Shown piece after piece: positions 1-8,455 of a stretch of 64,000 nt of DNA (positions are counted from its first letter, which is position 1; the number at the start of each line of letters is the position of its first letter). The stretch spans positions 1,479,058-1,543,057 of the forward strand of contig NZ_SPVH01000006.1 of NCBI RefSeq assembly GCF_004614235.1, in the 5' to 3' direction. The position numbers and the translations under genes are program-made. The notes beneath the pieces are model-generated. The model worked only from the letters and a program-made list of their open reading frames with translations, made no database searches and was not told the origin of the DNA. Source of the DNA: Brevundimonas intermedia. GTDB lineage: Bacteria; Pseudomonadota; Alphaproteobacteria; Caulobacterales; Caulobacteraceae.

Positions 1-1338
1 CGGCTTCTCCATCAGACGGCTGACTTCCAGCTCGCCATACTGGGTCAGTTCCAGGGTGCGGGGGATTGGGGTGGCCGACATTGTGAGCAGGTGGACGGCG
101 CCGATGCGCGGGTCGCCCTTGGCCTGAAGCCGCTGGCGCTCGTTGACGCCGAACCGGTGCTGTTCGTCGATGACGGCCAGGGCCAGGCGGTCGAAGCGGA
201 CGGCGTCCTGGAACAGGGCGTGGGTGCCGATGGCGACCTGGGCGTGACCGGAGGCCAGGGCGGCCAGTTTTTCGCGCCGCTGGCCGTTGGTGTCGCGACC
301 GGTCAGGAGGACGGAGGCGACGCCGGCCGACTCCAGCAGGGGGCCGAGCTTTTCGTAATGCTGGCGGGCCAGGATTTCGGTCGGGGCCATCAGGGCGGAC
401 TGGAAGCCGCTGGCGGCCGCGTCGGCCAGGGCCAGGGCGGCGACGGCGGTCTTGCCTGAACCCACATCCCCCTGAAGCAACCGGCCCATCTGTTTGCCCG
501 AAACCAGATCGCGGCGGATTTCGGCGACGGCCTGGGCCTGGGCGTTCGTCAGGGTGAAGAGCAGGGCCTGGAGCAGGTGGTCGGAGGCGGCGCCGGGCGT
601 GATGACGGGCGAGGGCTTGATTTCGCGGGCGCGACGACGGCGGGCCAGGGCCAGCTGGTGGGCCAGGAATTCGTCATAGGCCAGACGCTGGCGGGCCGGG
701 GCGTCGGGCGTCAGGTCCAACTCGCCCGCCGGGGCGTGCAGGGCGTCGAGGGCGGCGCGCCAGCCCAGCCAGTTCTGCTTCTTCAGCCAGGCCGGGTCCT
801 GCCATTCCGGCAGGTCGGGGGCGGCGGGCAGGGCGGCCTGGACCAGTTTGCGGAGCTGGCGCGAGGTCAGACCCTGGGTCGCCGGATAGACGGGTTCGGA
901 GGCCGGGATGTCGGCGGCCTTGTCCAGGGTGACGATGTCCGGGTGGACGATCTGGACCTCGCCGTTGAACCGTTCGACCTTGCCCGAGACCAGCCGGGTC
1001 TCGCCGCGCGGCAACAGGCGGTCGATATGCTGGGTCGAGCCGCCGAACCAGACCAGGTGAACGAAGCCGGTCGGGTCGCTGGCGCGGACCTTTAGCGGGG
1101 CGCCGGGGCGGCTGGGGACGAACAGGCGGTCGATGACGATCTCGAAGATCCCGACCTCGCCGTCCACGGCGGTCGCCGCCTCCATAGGGCGGCGGACGAT
1201 GACGCCGGAGGGGCTGAGGAAGGCCAGGTCGCGCACCAGCGGGCCCGCCACCTTCTGCACCAAGGGCAGGACACGGGGGCCCACGCCCTTCAGGGTGGAG
1301 ACCTCGGCGAACAGGGGAAAGAGAATCTGCGGACGCAT
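1..1338 (-). CDS. recG: ATP-dependent DNA helicase RecG (N-terminal part, cut by window edge)
   Basis: RecG remodels stalled replication forks and Holliday junctions. The frame is open from ATG at 1338 down to base 1, giving 446 codons of a protein usually near 700 residues, so the C-terminal helicase lobe lies outside the window. The N-terminal wedge/OB region comes first. Next are Walker A GDVGSGKT near residue 291, APTEILARQHYE, a DEQH box (AVIDEQHRFG) near residue 387 and the LLTMSATPIPRTL motif. It is divergent from sdhE-mfd. The start is the first ATG and gives MRPQILFPLFAEVSTLKGVG, typical of RecG. Confidence 0.96.
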   Translation of the reverse strand, partial: MRPQILFPLFAEVSTLKGVGPRVLPLVQKVAGPLVRDLAFLSPSGVIVRRPMEAATAVDGEVGIFEIVIDRLFVPSRPGAPLKVRASDPTGFVHLVWFGGSTQHIDRLLPRGETRLVSGKVERFNGEVQIVHPDIVTLDKAADIPASEPVYPATQGLTSRQLRKLVQAALPAAPDLPEWQDPAWLKKQNWLGWRAALDALHAPAGELDLTPDAPARQRLAYDEFLAHQLALARRRRAREIKPSPVITPGAASDHLLQALLFTLTNAQAQAVAEIRRDLVSGKQMGRLLQGDVGSGKTAVAALALADAAASGFQSALMAPTEILARQHYEKLGPLLESAGVASVLLTGRDTNGQRREKLAALASGHAQVAIGTHALFQDAVRFDRLALAVIDEQHRFGVNERQRLQAKGDPRIGAVHLLTMSATPIPRTLELTQYGELEVSRLMEKP

Positions 1339-1482
1339 CGCCGGGAACATAGCGTGACCATGACGGGTGGCGAAGTCCGTTCAGGAACGCTATCTGCGCT
1401 TCTTCCATTTGAGGACGCTAAGGCTCGCCACGCGGTGGATCGCGGCTTGAACGTCCTTCAACCTTGCCGGCCAGGATTGCTT

Positions 1483-1812
1483 GTGACCGAAATCCCCCAA
1501 GACGACAGTGGCGACCAGGCGGCGCTGGCCCGCAAGCAGCGGCTGGGCCGTATCCAGTTCCGGTCCTGGCGGCGGGGCTTCCGCGAGGCCGACATGGTGC
1601 TGGGTCCGTTTTCGGACCAGGTGGCGCCGACGCTGACGGACGCCGAGCTGGACCAGTTCGAACTACTGATCGACGAGGAGGATCAGTGGCTCTACGGCTG
1701 GATCATCGAGCGTGACCCGACGCCGCCCGAGTTCGAGACGCCGGTGATGGCCAAGGTCCGCGCCTTCATGCGCGAGCATGTGGCGGCCGAGGTCGGCAAG
1801 GGCATCGGCTGA
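1483..1812 (+). CDS. sdhE: Succinate dehydrogenase assembly factor SdhE (FAD assembly factor)
   Basis: SdhE is a small cytosolic protein that promotes covalent FAD attachment to SdhA. The RGxxE-type segment RRGFREADMVLGPF follows RKQRLGRIQFRSW, and the acidic LLIDEEDQWLYGWI helix is also typical of the family. I chose GTG at 1483, giving 109 residues, because the longer reading from 1354 adds an untypical basic leader; TTG at 1477 is another possibility. The TGA stop shares one base with the mfd ATG, so the two are probably co-translated. recG is divergent upstream. Confidence 0.88.
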   Translation: MTEIPQDDSGDQAALARKQRLGRIQFRSWRRGFREADMVLGPFSDQVAPTLTDAELDQFELLIDEEDQWLYGWIIERDPTPPEFETPVMAKVRAFMREHVAAEVGKGIG

Positions 1813-4800
1813 TGGATCAACAGGTCACTGCGCAGCACCGGACCGACGCCGATCTGGGCGGGGCGCCGGAGGGGCTGGACGCCTTGGTCGTAGCCGAGCG
1901 GATCAAGGCGAACGGCGGGGTCGGCGTGTTCGTGGCGCGCGACTATCAGCGGTCGGGCGGGTTCGTTCAGGCGTTCCGCTTCTTCTCTCAAGATATAGAA
2001 ATCCTTGAATATCCGGCCTGGGACTGCTTGCCCTATGACCGGCTGAGCCCGACAGCGGGCATCGCCGCCCAGCGGATGGCGACCCTGACGCGCTTGGTCC
2101 AGCGCAAGACGGGCGACGCGCCGGTTCTGGTGGTCACGACCGTCGGCGCGGCCATGCAGAGGACGCCACCCCGATCGGTGACGACCCAAGCGGGGTTCGA
2201 GACCAAGGTGGGCCGCGATCTCGATATCCAGGCGCTGGAGCGGTATTTCGCCGCCAACGGCTATGTCCGGGCCTCGACCGTGTCGGAGCGAGGCGAGTTC
2301 GCCGTGCGGGGCGGGGTGGTGGATGTTTATCCACCGGGCTTCGAGGAGCCGGTGCGGCTGGACATGTTCGGGTCCGAGCTGGAATCGATCCGCACCTTCG
2401 ATCCCGAGACCCAGCGCTCGACCGGGCAGATGACGGCGGTGTCGCTGGCGCCCGTGTCGGAGGCTCTGCTGGATGCGGACGCGATTTCGCGCTTCCGCAC
2501 CGGCTATCTGAAGCTGTTCGGGGCGCCGGGCGACGATCCCCTGTATGCGACCATCAGCGAGGGCGCGCGGCGTCAGGGCATGGAGCAGTGGCTGCCGCTG
2601 TTCTACGAGAGCCTGGATTCGCTGTTCGACTATCTGCCGGATCAGGCGCTGATCTTCCTGGACAATCAGGCCGAGAGCGCGCGGGCCGAGCGGTGGGACC
2701 TGATCGCTGACGCCTATGAGGGGCGGACAGAAGCGGCAAAGACCAAGGGCCATGCGGCGGCCAATCGCGCGCTGCCCCCTCGGTCGCTGTATCTGGACGC
2801 CGGCGACTGGAACCAGGCCTTGGCGGGTCGCGCCGTGCGGCGGTTCACGCCGTTTTCCGGCGGTGGCGAGGACGCCGGGGGCCGGCTGGGCCGGACCTTC
2901 GCGGCCGAGCGGGCGCAGGACAGCGTCAACCTTTTCGAAGCCGTCGCGGCCCATGCTGCGGCGCTGAAGGCTGACGGCAAACGGGTGCTGTTCGCCTCAT
3001 GGACCGAAGGCTCGTCGGAGCGTCTGGCGACCATGTTGGCCGACCATGGCCTGGATCACATCGTCGCCGTGCGCGACTGGACCGATGTTCAGGCGGCGCC
3101 CAAGGACCTGTACCTGCGCGGCGTCCTGCCGGTCGAGCATGGGTTTGCGACGGACGAGGTCGCCGTCATTTCCGAGACCGACATCCTGGGCGACCGGCTG
3201 GCGCGACCGCGCAAGAAGCGGCGGGCGTCGAACTTCCTGGCCGAGGCCTCGGCCCTGACGACAGGAGATCTGGTGGTGCACCTGGATCACGGCATCGGGC
3301 GGTACGAGGGGTTGAAGACGCTGGAGATCCAGCAGGCGCCGCACGACTGCCTGGAGCTGCTGTACGCCGGTGAGAGCAAACTCTATTTGCCAGTTGAAAA
3401 TATTGATCTTTTGACCCGTTACGGGTCGGATTCAGAAGGCGCGCAGCTGGACCGACTGGGCGGCGCCGGCTGGCAGGCGCGCAAGGCCAAGGCCAAGGAG
3501 CGTCTGCGGGCGATGGCCGAGGGGCTTATTGCGCTGGCGGCCAAGCGGGCGTTGCGCGAGACCGACGCGGTCGTGCCGCCGCCGGGCCTGTTCGCCGAGT
3601 TCTGCGCCCGCTTCCCCTACGAGGAGACGGACGATCAGCTGAACGCTATCGGCGATGTGCTGGAGGATCTGGGCAAGGGCACGCCGATGGATCGCCTGAT
3701 CTGCGGCGACGTCGGCTTCGGCAAGACCGAGGTGGCGCTGCGGGCCGCCTTCGTCGTGGCCATGACGGGACAGCAGGTGGCCATCGTGGCCCCGACGACC
3801 CTGTTGGCGCGTCAGCACTACAAGACCTTCACCGAACGGTTCGCCGGCTGGCCGGTCAAGGTGCGACAACTGTCGCGGATGGTGGGCACCAAGGAGGCGG
3901 CGGAGACGCGGGCGGGGCTGAAGGACGGCTCGGTCGAGATCGTGGTCGGCACCCATGCGGTGCTGTCCGAACAGGTTGGTTTCCGCGATCTGGGCCTGGT
4001 TATCGTCGACGAAGAGCAGCACTTCGGCGTCAAGCACAAGGAGAAGCTGAAGTCGCTGCGCGCCGACGTCCACCTGCTGACCCTGACCGCCACGCCGATC
4101 CCGCGCACCCTGCAGATGGCGCTGTCGGGCATTCGCGAGATGTCGATCATCGCCACCCCGCCGGTCGATCGCCTGGCGGTGCGGACCTATGTGACGCCGT
4201 GGGATCCGGTGCTGGTGCGCGAGGCCCTGCTGCGCGAGAAGTATCGCGGCGGCCAGGCCTATTATGTCGCGCCGCGCCTGAAGGACCTGCCCGCCATCGA
4301 GAAATTCCTGCGTGAGCAGGTGCCCGAGGTGAAGTTCGTCGTCGGCCACGGTCAGATGTCGGCGACCCAGCTCGAGGAGGTGATGAGCGCCTTCTACGAC
4401 GGCGAATACGACGTGCTGGTCTCGACCACCATCGTCGAGAGCGGGCTGGATATTCCGACGGCCAACACCCTGGTGGTGCACCGCGCCGACATGTTCGGCC
4501 TGGCGCAGCTGTATCAGATCCGGGGCCGGGTCGGCCGGTCCAAGGCGCGGGCCTTCGCCTATCTGACCACGGACGCGGTCAAGCCGATGACCCTGTCGGC
4601 CGAGCGGCGTTTGCAGGTGCTGCAGTCGCTGGACAATCTGGGCGCCGGCTTCCAGCTGGCCAGCCACGATCTGGACCAGCGCGGCGGCGGCAATCTGCTG
4701 GGCGACGAACAGTCGGGCCATATCCGCGAGGTGGGCGTCGAACTGTACCAGCAGATGCTGGAGGACGCGGTCGCGGAACTGCGCGAGAAGGGCGAGGGGC

Positions 4801-5267
4801 TGACCGTGGATCGCGGCTGGTCGCCGTCGATCAATGTCGGCGCTTCCGTGCTGATTCCAGAGGAATACGTCCCGGACCTGAACGTTCGTCTGAGCCTGTA
4901 CCGCCGCCTGTCCGACGCCGAACAGGCCGAGGATCGCGAGGCCCTGGCCGCCGAACTGATCGACCGGTTCGGGCCGTTGCCGGACGAGGCGCAGCAACTG
5001 CTGAAGATCGTCGGCATCAAGTCGAACTGCCGTCGGGCCTGTATCGAGAAGATCGACATCGGGCCGCGGGGCGCGGTGCTGACGCTGCGCGACAATAGCT
5101 TCCCGAACCCGATGGGTCTGGTGGGGCTGATCCAGAAGAACCAGGCGTTCTGGAAAATTCGACCGGATCAGAAGATCGTCGTGACGGGCGACTGGCCGAC
5201 GGCGGAAGAGCGGCTGAAGGTTGCGGAGCGGATCACCGCCGACCTGGCGCGGGTGGCGGGGGCGTAA
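1812..5267 (+). CDS. mfd: Transcription-repair coupling factor Mfd
   Basis: Mfd removes RNA polymerase stalled at DNA lesions and recruits UvrA for strand-specific repair. The 1151 residues match the usual length. Domains in order are a UvrB-like N-terminal module, a CarD-like RNA polymerase-interaction domain starting near residue 480 (GDLVVHLDHGIGRYEG), and a RecG-type translocase with Walker A GDVGFGKT near 632, DEEQ box near 732 (IVDEEQHFGVKHKEKLK) and LTATPIPRTLQMALSG. The late QIRGRVGRSKARAFAYL motif and a TRCF C-terminal domain follow. Its ATG overlaps the sdhE stop by one base. The opposite strand has a 642-codon open frame that is only a high-GC artefact. Confidence 0.98.
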   Translation: MDQQVTAQHRTDADLGGAPEGLDALVVAERIKANGGVGVFVARDYQRSGGFVQAFRFFSQDIEILEYPAWDCLPYDRLSPTAGIAAQRMATLTRLVQRKTGDAPVLVVTTVGAAMQRTPPRSVTTQAGFETKVGRDLDIQALERYFAANGYVRASTVSERGEFAVRGGVVDVYPPGFEEPVRLDMFGSELESIRTFDPETQRSTGQMTAVSLAPVSEALLDADAISRFRTGYLKLFGAPGDDPLYATISEGARRQGMEQWLPLFYESLDSLFDYLPDQALIFLDNQAESARAERWDLIADAYEGRTEAAKTKGHAAANRALPPRSLYLDAGDWNQALAGRAVRRFTPFSGGGEDAGGRLGRTFAAERAQDSVNLFEAVAAHAAALKADGKRVLFASWTEGSSERLATMLADHGLDHIVAVRDWTDVQAAPKDLYLRGVLPVEHGFATDEVAVISETDILGDRLARPRKKRRASNFLAEASALTTGDLVVHLDHGIGRYEGLKTLEIQQAPHDCLELLYAGESKLYLPVENIDLLTRYGSDSEGAQLDRLGGAGWQARKAKAKERLRAMAEGLIALAAKRALRETDAVVPPPGLFAEFCARFPYEETDDQLNAIGDVLEDLGKGTPMDRLICGDVGFGKTEVALRAAFVVAMTGQQVAIVAPTTLLARQHYKTFTERFAGWPVKVRQLSRMVGTKEAAETRAGLKDGSVEIVVGTHAVLSEQVGFRDLGLVIVDEEQHFGVKHKEKLKSLRADVHLLTLTATPIPRTLQMALSGIREMSIIATPPVDRLAVRTYVTPWDPVLVREALLREKYRGGQAYYVAPRLKDLPAIEKFLREQVPEVKFVVGHGQMSATQLEEVMSAFYDGEYDVLVSTTIVESGLDIPTANTLVVHRADMFGLAQLYQIRGRVGRSKARAFAYLTTDAVKPMTLSAERRLQVLQSLDNLGAGFQLASHDLDQRGGGNLLGDEQSGHIREVGVELYQQMLEDAVAELREKGEGLTVDRGWSPSINVGASVLIPEEYVPDLNVRLSLYRRLSDAEQAEDREALAAELIDRFGPLPDEAQQLLKIVGIKSNCRRACIEKIDIGPRGAVLTLRDNSFPNPMGLVGLIQKNQAFWKIRPDQKIVVTGDWPTAEERLKVAERITADLARVAGA

Positions 5268-5271
5268 GCCC

Positions 5272-6579
5272 TCAGCGGGTCTTTTCGAACAGGTCGGCGG
5301 AGGCGCGTTCCAAGAGGGCGGCGGCGCTTTCGTTCGGCTGCATCTCGGCGGCGCCCACATCGAACTCGGCGACGAAGGGCGAGCGGTCGGGGCCGGCGTC
5401 GAAGGCGGTGCAGCCGATGACGGCGGCGATCCGTTCGGCGGCCAGACGCGCCGGCTCGGCGTGGGTGGCGGGCAGGGCCAGGGCGAACACTTCCTTGGCC
5501 AGGCGGGCAGGGGTGTCTTCGACCCGCACCAGGCGCGAGACCATGGCCCCGATCTGGGGCATGGCGCGGTCCAGCCAGCCGCCCTGACGCGCCCAGGTGA
5601 CGGATTCGGTTTCGCGAACGCGCAGCACGCAGACGGACAGCGGGCGTTTGCGCGCGCGCGACGCCTCAGCGACGCGACCCAGGTGGCTGGCGAACAGTTC
5701 GGGCGTGAACAGGCCCGTCGCGGGATCCATCAGCTCCAGGCTGCGCACCGAATCCAGTGTCTTGCGGATGCCCAGGTGGGTGCGGTGTGCGCCAGCCAGG
5801 GCCAGGATGCGTTCGGCCGTCTCGCCCTCCGGCGTGTCGGCCGAGGCGACGTCGGCGAAGCCGCGGTTGAACAGCTCCGACAGACTGATCTCGTTCTTGC
5901 CGCGCAGATAGAGCATCAGCGGGATGTGATAGAGGCGCGTGTTGCGCTTCATGCCCGCCGCGATGGACAGGGCCGGGGCATGATCTTCGGCGCCCCATAG
6001 GACGGCCGCGTCGAACGGGCTTTCGTGCAGATAGTCGAAGGCCGTGTAGGGGGTGGGGGCGGCGACGACTTCGACGCCCGCAGCGGTCAGGGCGTTGGAC
6101 AGGGCCAGGAAGCGGCGATCCGCGACGCCGGCGGCCAGGATCCGCAGCGGGCCGTCGTCATCGAAACGGACATCCAGCTTTATGTCCTGCTTTGCAAAGG
6201 TGGTCACCCGCAGGTGAAACTCTTCCTCGGCGATGGCGGCGCGACCCAATTGCTCCAGCCGCAGGGCGGCCTGGGCCGGATGGGGCGGGGTGGACATGGT
6301 CAGGTCCGCGCCCTGCACCGAATCAGGCCGGGCGCCGATGACCAAGATCGGCAAGCGGCGCGGCTCCGCCGCCGCGCGAAGGCGGGTCGCCACGTCCAGG
6401 CCAAAGGCAGCGATGTCGATGATGGCGGCTTCCAGCGGGAAATCCTGCAGCGTCATCTCGGCCGAGACGAGGTCGCGCGCCGTGACGGTGGGCCAGCCCA
6501 GCGCGTCCAGCCCCGCAGCGAGCGGCCCGATCCGGCCGTCGTCAGCCGCCAGGATCAATACACGCGCGTCGAAAGCCAA
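5272..6579 (-). CDS. popA: PopA-like REC-REC-GGDEF protein with degenerate active site and intact c-di-GMP I-site
   Basis: In Caulobacter, PopA is a c-di-GMP effector that moves to the pole and, with RcdA, delivers CtrA to ClpXP at the G1-S transition. This 435-residue protein has a first receiver domain with D13/D14 and candidate phosphoacceptor D55 (AAIIDIAAFG), a second receiver-like domain from about residue 145, and a GGDEF fold beginning near LMDPATGLFT. The GG(D/E)EF loop reads AKEVF (about 360-364), so cyclase activity is unlikely. An inhibitory-site RVED sits exactly five residues before it (about 351-354). That architecture is the PopA signature and differs from PleD, which keeps GGEEF. 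The gene is convergent with mfd, 4 bp apart. The name rests on architecture and motifs rather than an alignment. Confidence 0.7.
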   Translation of the reverse strand: MAFDARVLILAADDGRIGPLAAGLDALGWPTVTARDLVSAEMTLQDFPLEAAIIDIAAFGLDVATRLRAAAEPRRLPILVIGARPDSVQGADLTMSTPPHPAQAALRLEQLGRAAIAEEEFHLRVTTFAKQDIKLDVRFDDDGPLRILAAGVADRRFLALSNALTAAGVEVVAAPTPYTAFDYLHESPFDAAVLWGAEDHAPALSIAAGMKRNTRLYHIPLMLYLRGKNEISLSELFNRGFADVASADTPEGETAERILALAGAHRTHLGIRKTLDSVRSLELMDPATGLFTPELFASHLGRVAEASRARKRPLSVCVLRVRETESVTWARQGGWLDRAMPQIGAMVSRLVRVEDTPARLAKEVFALALPATHAEPARLAAERIAAVIGCTAFDAGPDRSPFVAEFDVGAAEMQPNESAAALLERASADLFEKTR

Positions 6580-6768
6580 GCCGGTCGTCTCCGTAAGTCG
6601 CCGCGCCCATAGCCAGCCGGAGACGCGCAGACCATAGCGACGAGGGTGTTAAGGATGCAATGTCACGGCGGGCGGAACCAAGGCGTCCACGAGAAAGTCC
6701 GTCCTCACGCGGATGAGACTTTCGCGACCGACGAAATCCGCTAGGTTCCGCCGCTTGTTGCAACGGTT

Positions 6769-7722
6769 GTGGGGACCGGCTTGAGCGAACAGCTGACACG
6801 ATCGGTCCTGAAGGCGCCTGGATTCTGGGGCGGACTGGCCGTGCGGGCTTTCACCCGCAGTTGGGGACGCGACGTCATGCTCTATACGGGCGGGGTGTCG
6901 TTCTTCGCCCTGCTGGCGGTGTTTCCTGCCATCGCCATTCTGATCGGCTTCTACAAGCTGGGTCTGTCGATCAGCGAGGTCAGCGCCCAGGCGGCCGCCC
7001 TGTCGGATCTGCTGCCCAAGGCCGCGCAGAACATCTTCCAGGGCGAGATCACGCGGCTGAGCAACGCCTCGGCGCGGACAGTGTCGGCCCAGAGCGCCTT
7101 TGCGCTGTTCGTCGGCGCCTATGCAGCGCACAGGGGATTCAAGGCCTTGCTGGCGGGGTTGAACCTGATCCATGACGAGACCGAACCGCATGGGTTCTTC
7201 AAGTTCAACCTGCTGGCCTTCTTCGTCGCCATCTTCGCCTTTGCGCTGTTCACCGTTGTGTCCGGCGCGGTCGTGACAGTGCGGATTCTGGCCCATGCGT
7301 CGGCAGCTGCGGGATCGCCAATGCGCAGCGGGATTGCGCCGCTGGACGCCTTTCTGCCCGCCGTCGGACTCGTGATCGGGCTGACGCTGCTCTATCGCTA
7401 CGCCATGAGCCACCGGACCCCGGTGGCCTGGCTGCCGGCGACGGCGGGCGGTCTGGTGGCGACGCTGATGTCGGTCGTGTCGTCGTGGCTGTGCGCCATC
7501 TATGTCGAGCAGATTGCGCCCCTGGGGGCCACCTATGGGTCGGTCGGCGCCGTGGTGGTCCTGCTGATCTGGCTGTCGTGGAACGTCAACGCCATCTTCT
7601 ATGGCGGGGCCTTCGCGACCGAGATGGAGCTGGCGGCCAGGGCGCAGGCGGTAGCCGACCAGGAACTGGCCAGCGTGGTCAATCTGTCGGAACGTCGCGC
7701 TATTCGCCGGTCTCGACCGTAA
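6769..7722 (+). CDS. YihY/BrkB family inner-membrane protein
   Basis: This is a 317-residue polytopic membrane protein of the YihY/BrkB (UPF0761) family. About six hydrophobic segments are visible, with the family features DVMLYTGGVSFFALLAVFPA near the N terminus, a middle AYAAHRGFKALLAGLN segment and LIWLSWNVNAIFYGGAFATEME near the C terminus. The start is GTG at 6769 (MGTGLSEQL). Its last 23 bases overlap the convergent tusA. Transport or stress roles have been suggested for the family, but the biochemical function is unclear. The 189-bp gap upstream, shared with the popA-like gene, holds an inverted GAAAGTC/GACTTTC pair (6693-6699 and 6717-6723) of unknown meaning. Confidence 0.88.
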   Translation: MGTGLSEQLTRSVLKAPGFWGGLAVRAFTRSWGRDVMLYTGGVSFFALLAVFPAIAILIGFYKLGLSISEVSAQAAALSDLLPKAAQNIFQGEITRLSNASARTVSAQSAFALFVGAYAAHRGFKALLAGLNLIHDETEPHGFFKFNLLAFFVAIFAFALFTVVSGAVVTVRILAHASAAAGSPMRSGIAPLDAFLPAVGLVIGLTLLYRYAMSHRTPVAWLPATAGGLVATLMSVVSSWLCAIYVEQIAPLGATYGSVGAVVVLLIWLSWNVNAIFYGGAFATEMELAARAQAVADQELASVVNLSERRAIRRSRP

Positions 7723-7930
7723 GACGCAGCAGGCCTTCCGTTTCTTCGACCGCAATCATCCGGCCGTTCTTCTGAGACATCAGGAAGGGCACATCGATCC
7801 GCGCCATAGGGTCGGTGGCCAACAGGATGAAGCGCGAGCCGGCCGCAGCGCCGGCTATCGCCTTCATCAGTTTGAGACTGGGCACGGGGCAGCGGTGGCC
7901 CTTTGCGTCGACGACGACGGGATCGCTCAC
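7700..7930 (-). CDS. tusA: TusA-family sulfurtransferase
   Basis: A 76-residue TusA/SirA-like sulfur carrier. The diagnostic Cys-Pro-x-Pro motif is near the N terminus in GHRCPVPSLKL. It is followed by the beta-alpha-beta-alpha fold segment SRFILLATDPMARIDVP, typical of the family. Such proteins pass persulfide sulfur to tRNA thiolation or other sulfur pathways; no partner (tusBCD) is adjacent, so the exact acceptor is unknown. The ATG overlaps the stop of the upstream pncC gene by 4 bp, indicating a two-gene operon, and the 3' end overlaps the convergent brkB gene. Confidence 0.85.
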   Translation of the reverse strand: MSDPVVVDAKGHRCPVPSLKLMKAIAGAAAGSRFILLATDPMARIDVPFLMSQKNGRMIAVEETEGLLRLTVETGE

Positions 7931-8415
7931 GCCAACCGGTCCGCCAGCATGTCCAGAGCGACGCGGACGCTGGCCAGGCGAACGGCGTCGCGGCCGATGT
8001 CGCCGAATCGCTCTTCGCGGTGGATCAGGCCTGCGGGACCGCAGGCGGCGAAATGCACCAGGCCGACCGGCTTCTCGTCCGATCCGCCGCTGGGGCCGGC
8101 GACGCCGGTGATCGAGACCGAGACGGCGGCGAGCGACCGGGCGACGGCGCCCAGGGCCATGGCGCGGGCGGTCGCCTCGGACACCGCCCCGTGGGCGGCC
8201 AGGGTCGCCTCCGGGACGTCCAGCATCTGCATCTTGGCGTCGTTGCTATAGGTGACGAAGCCCCTGTCCAGCGCGGAAGATGAGCCGGGAATTTCTGTCA
8301 GGGCCGCCGCGACCAGGCCGCCGGTGCAGCTTTCGGCCGTGGCCAGCATCAGGCCGCGTTCGGTCGCGGTTGCGACGATCTGTTGCGCCTTGCGCTGGAT
8401 GTCTTGGGCAAACAT
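7927..8415 (-). CDS. pncC: CinA C-terminal family nicotinamide-nucleotide amidohydrolase (PncC)
   Basis: PncC deamidates nicotinamide mononucleotide in NAD recycling. The 162-residue protein is a stand-alone CinA C-terminal domain with the hallmark LATAESCTGGLVAAALTEIPGSS near the N terminus, then FVTYSNDAKMQMLDV and VSITGVAGPSGGSDEKPVGLV. I chose ATG at 8415 (MFAQDIQRKAQQIV), because the longer frame would run across the start of the divergent 8456 gene. Its stop overlaps the tusA start by 4 bp. Confidence 0.9.
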   Translation of the reverse strand: MFAQDIQRKAQQIVATATERGLMLATAESCTGGLVAAALTEIPGSSSALDRGFVTYSNDAKMQMLDVPEATLAAHGAVSEATARAMALGAVARSLAAVSVSITGVAGPSGGSDEKPVGLVHFAACGPAGLIHREERFGDIGRDAVRLASVRVALDMLADRLA

Positions 8416-8455
8416 GGCCTTTTCATAGGCTGCGAGTCCCGCTCTAACCAGAGCC

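Noticed and set aside
3432..5360. Long open frame antisense to mfd
   Set aside because: High GC makes stop codons rare on the opposite strand; the translation has no family features and mfd is certain.
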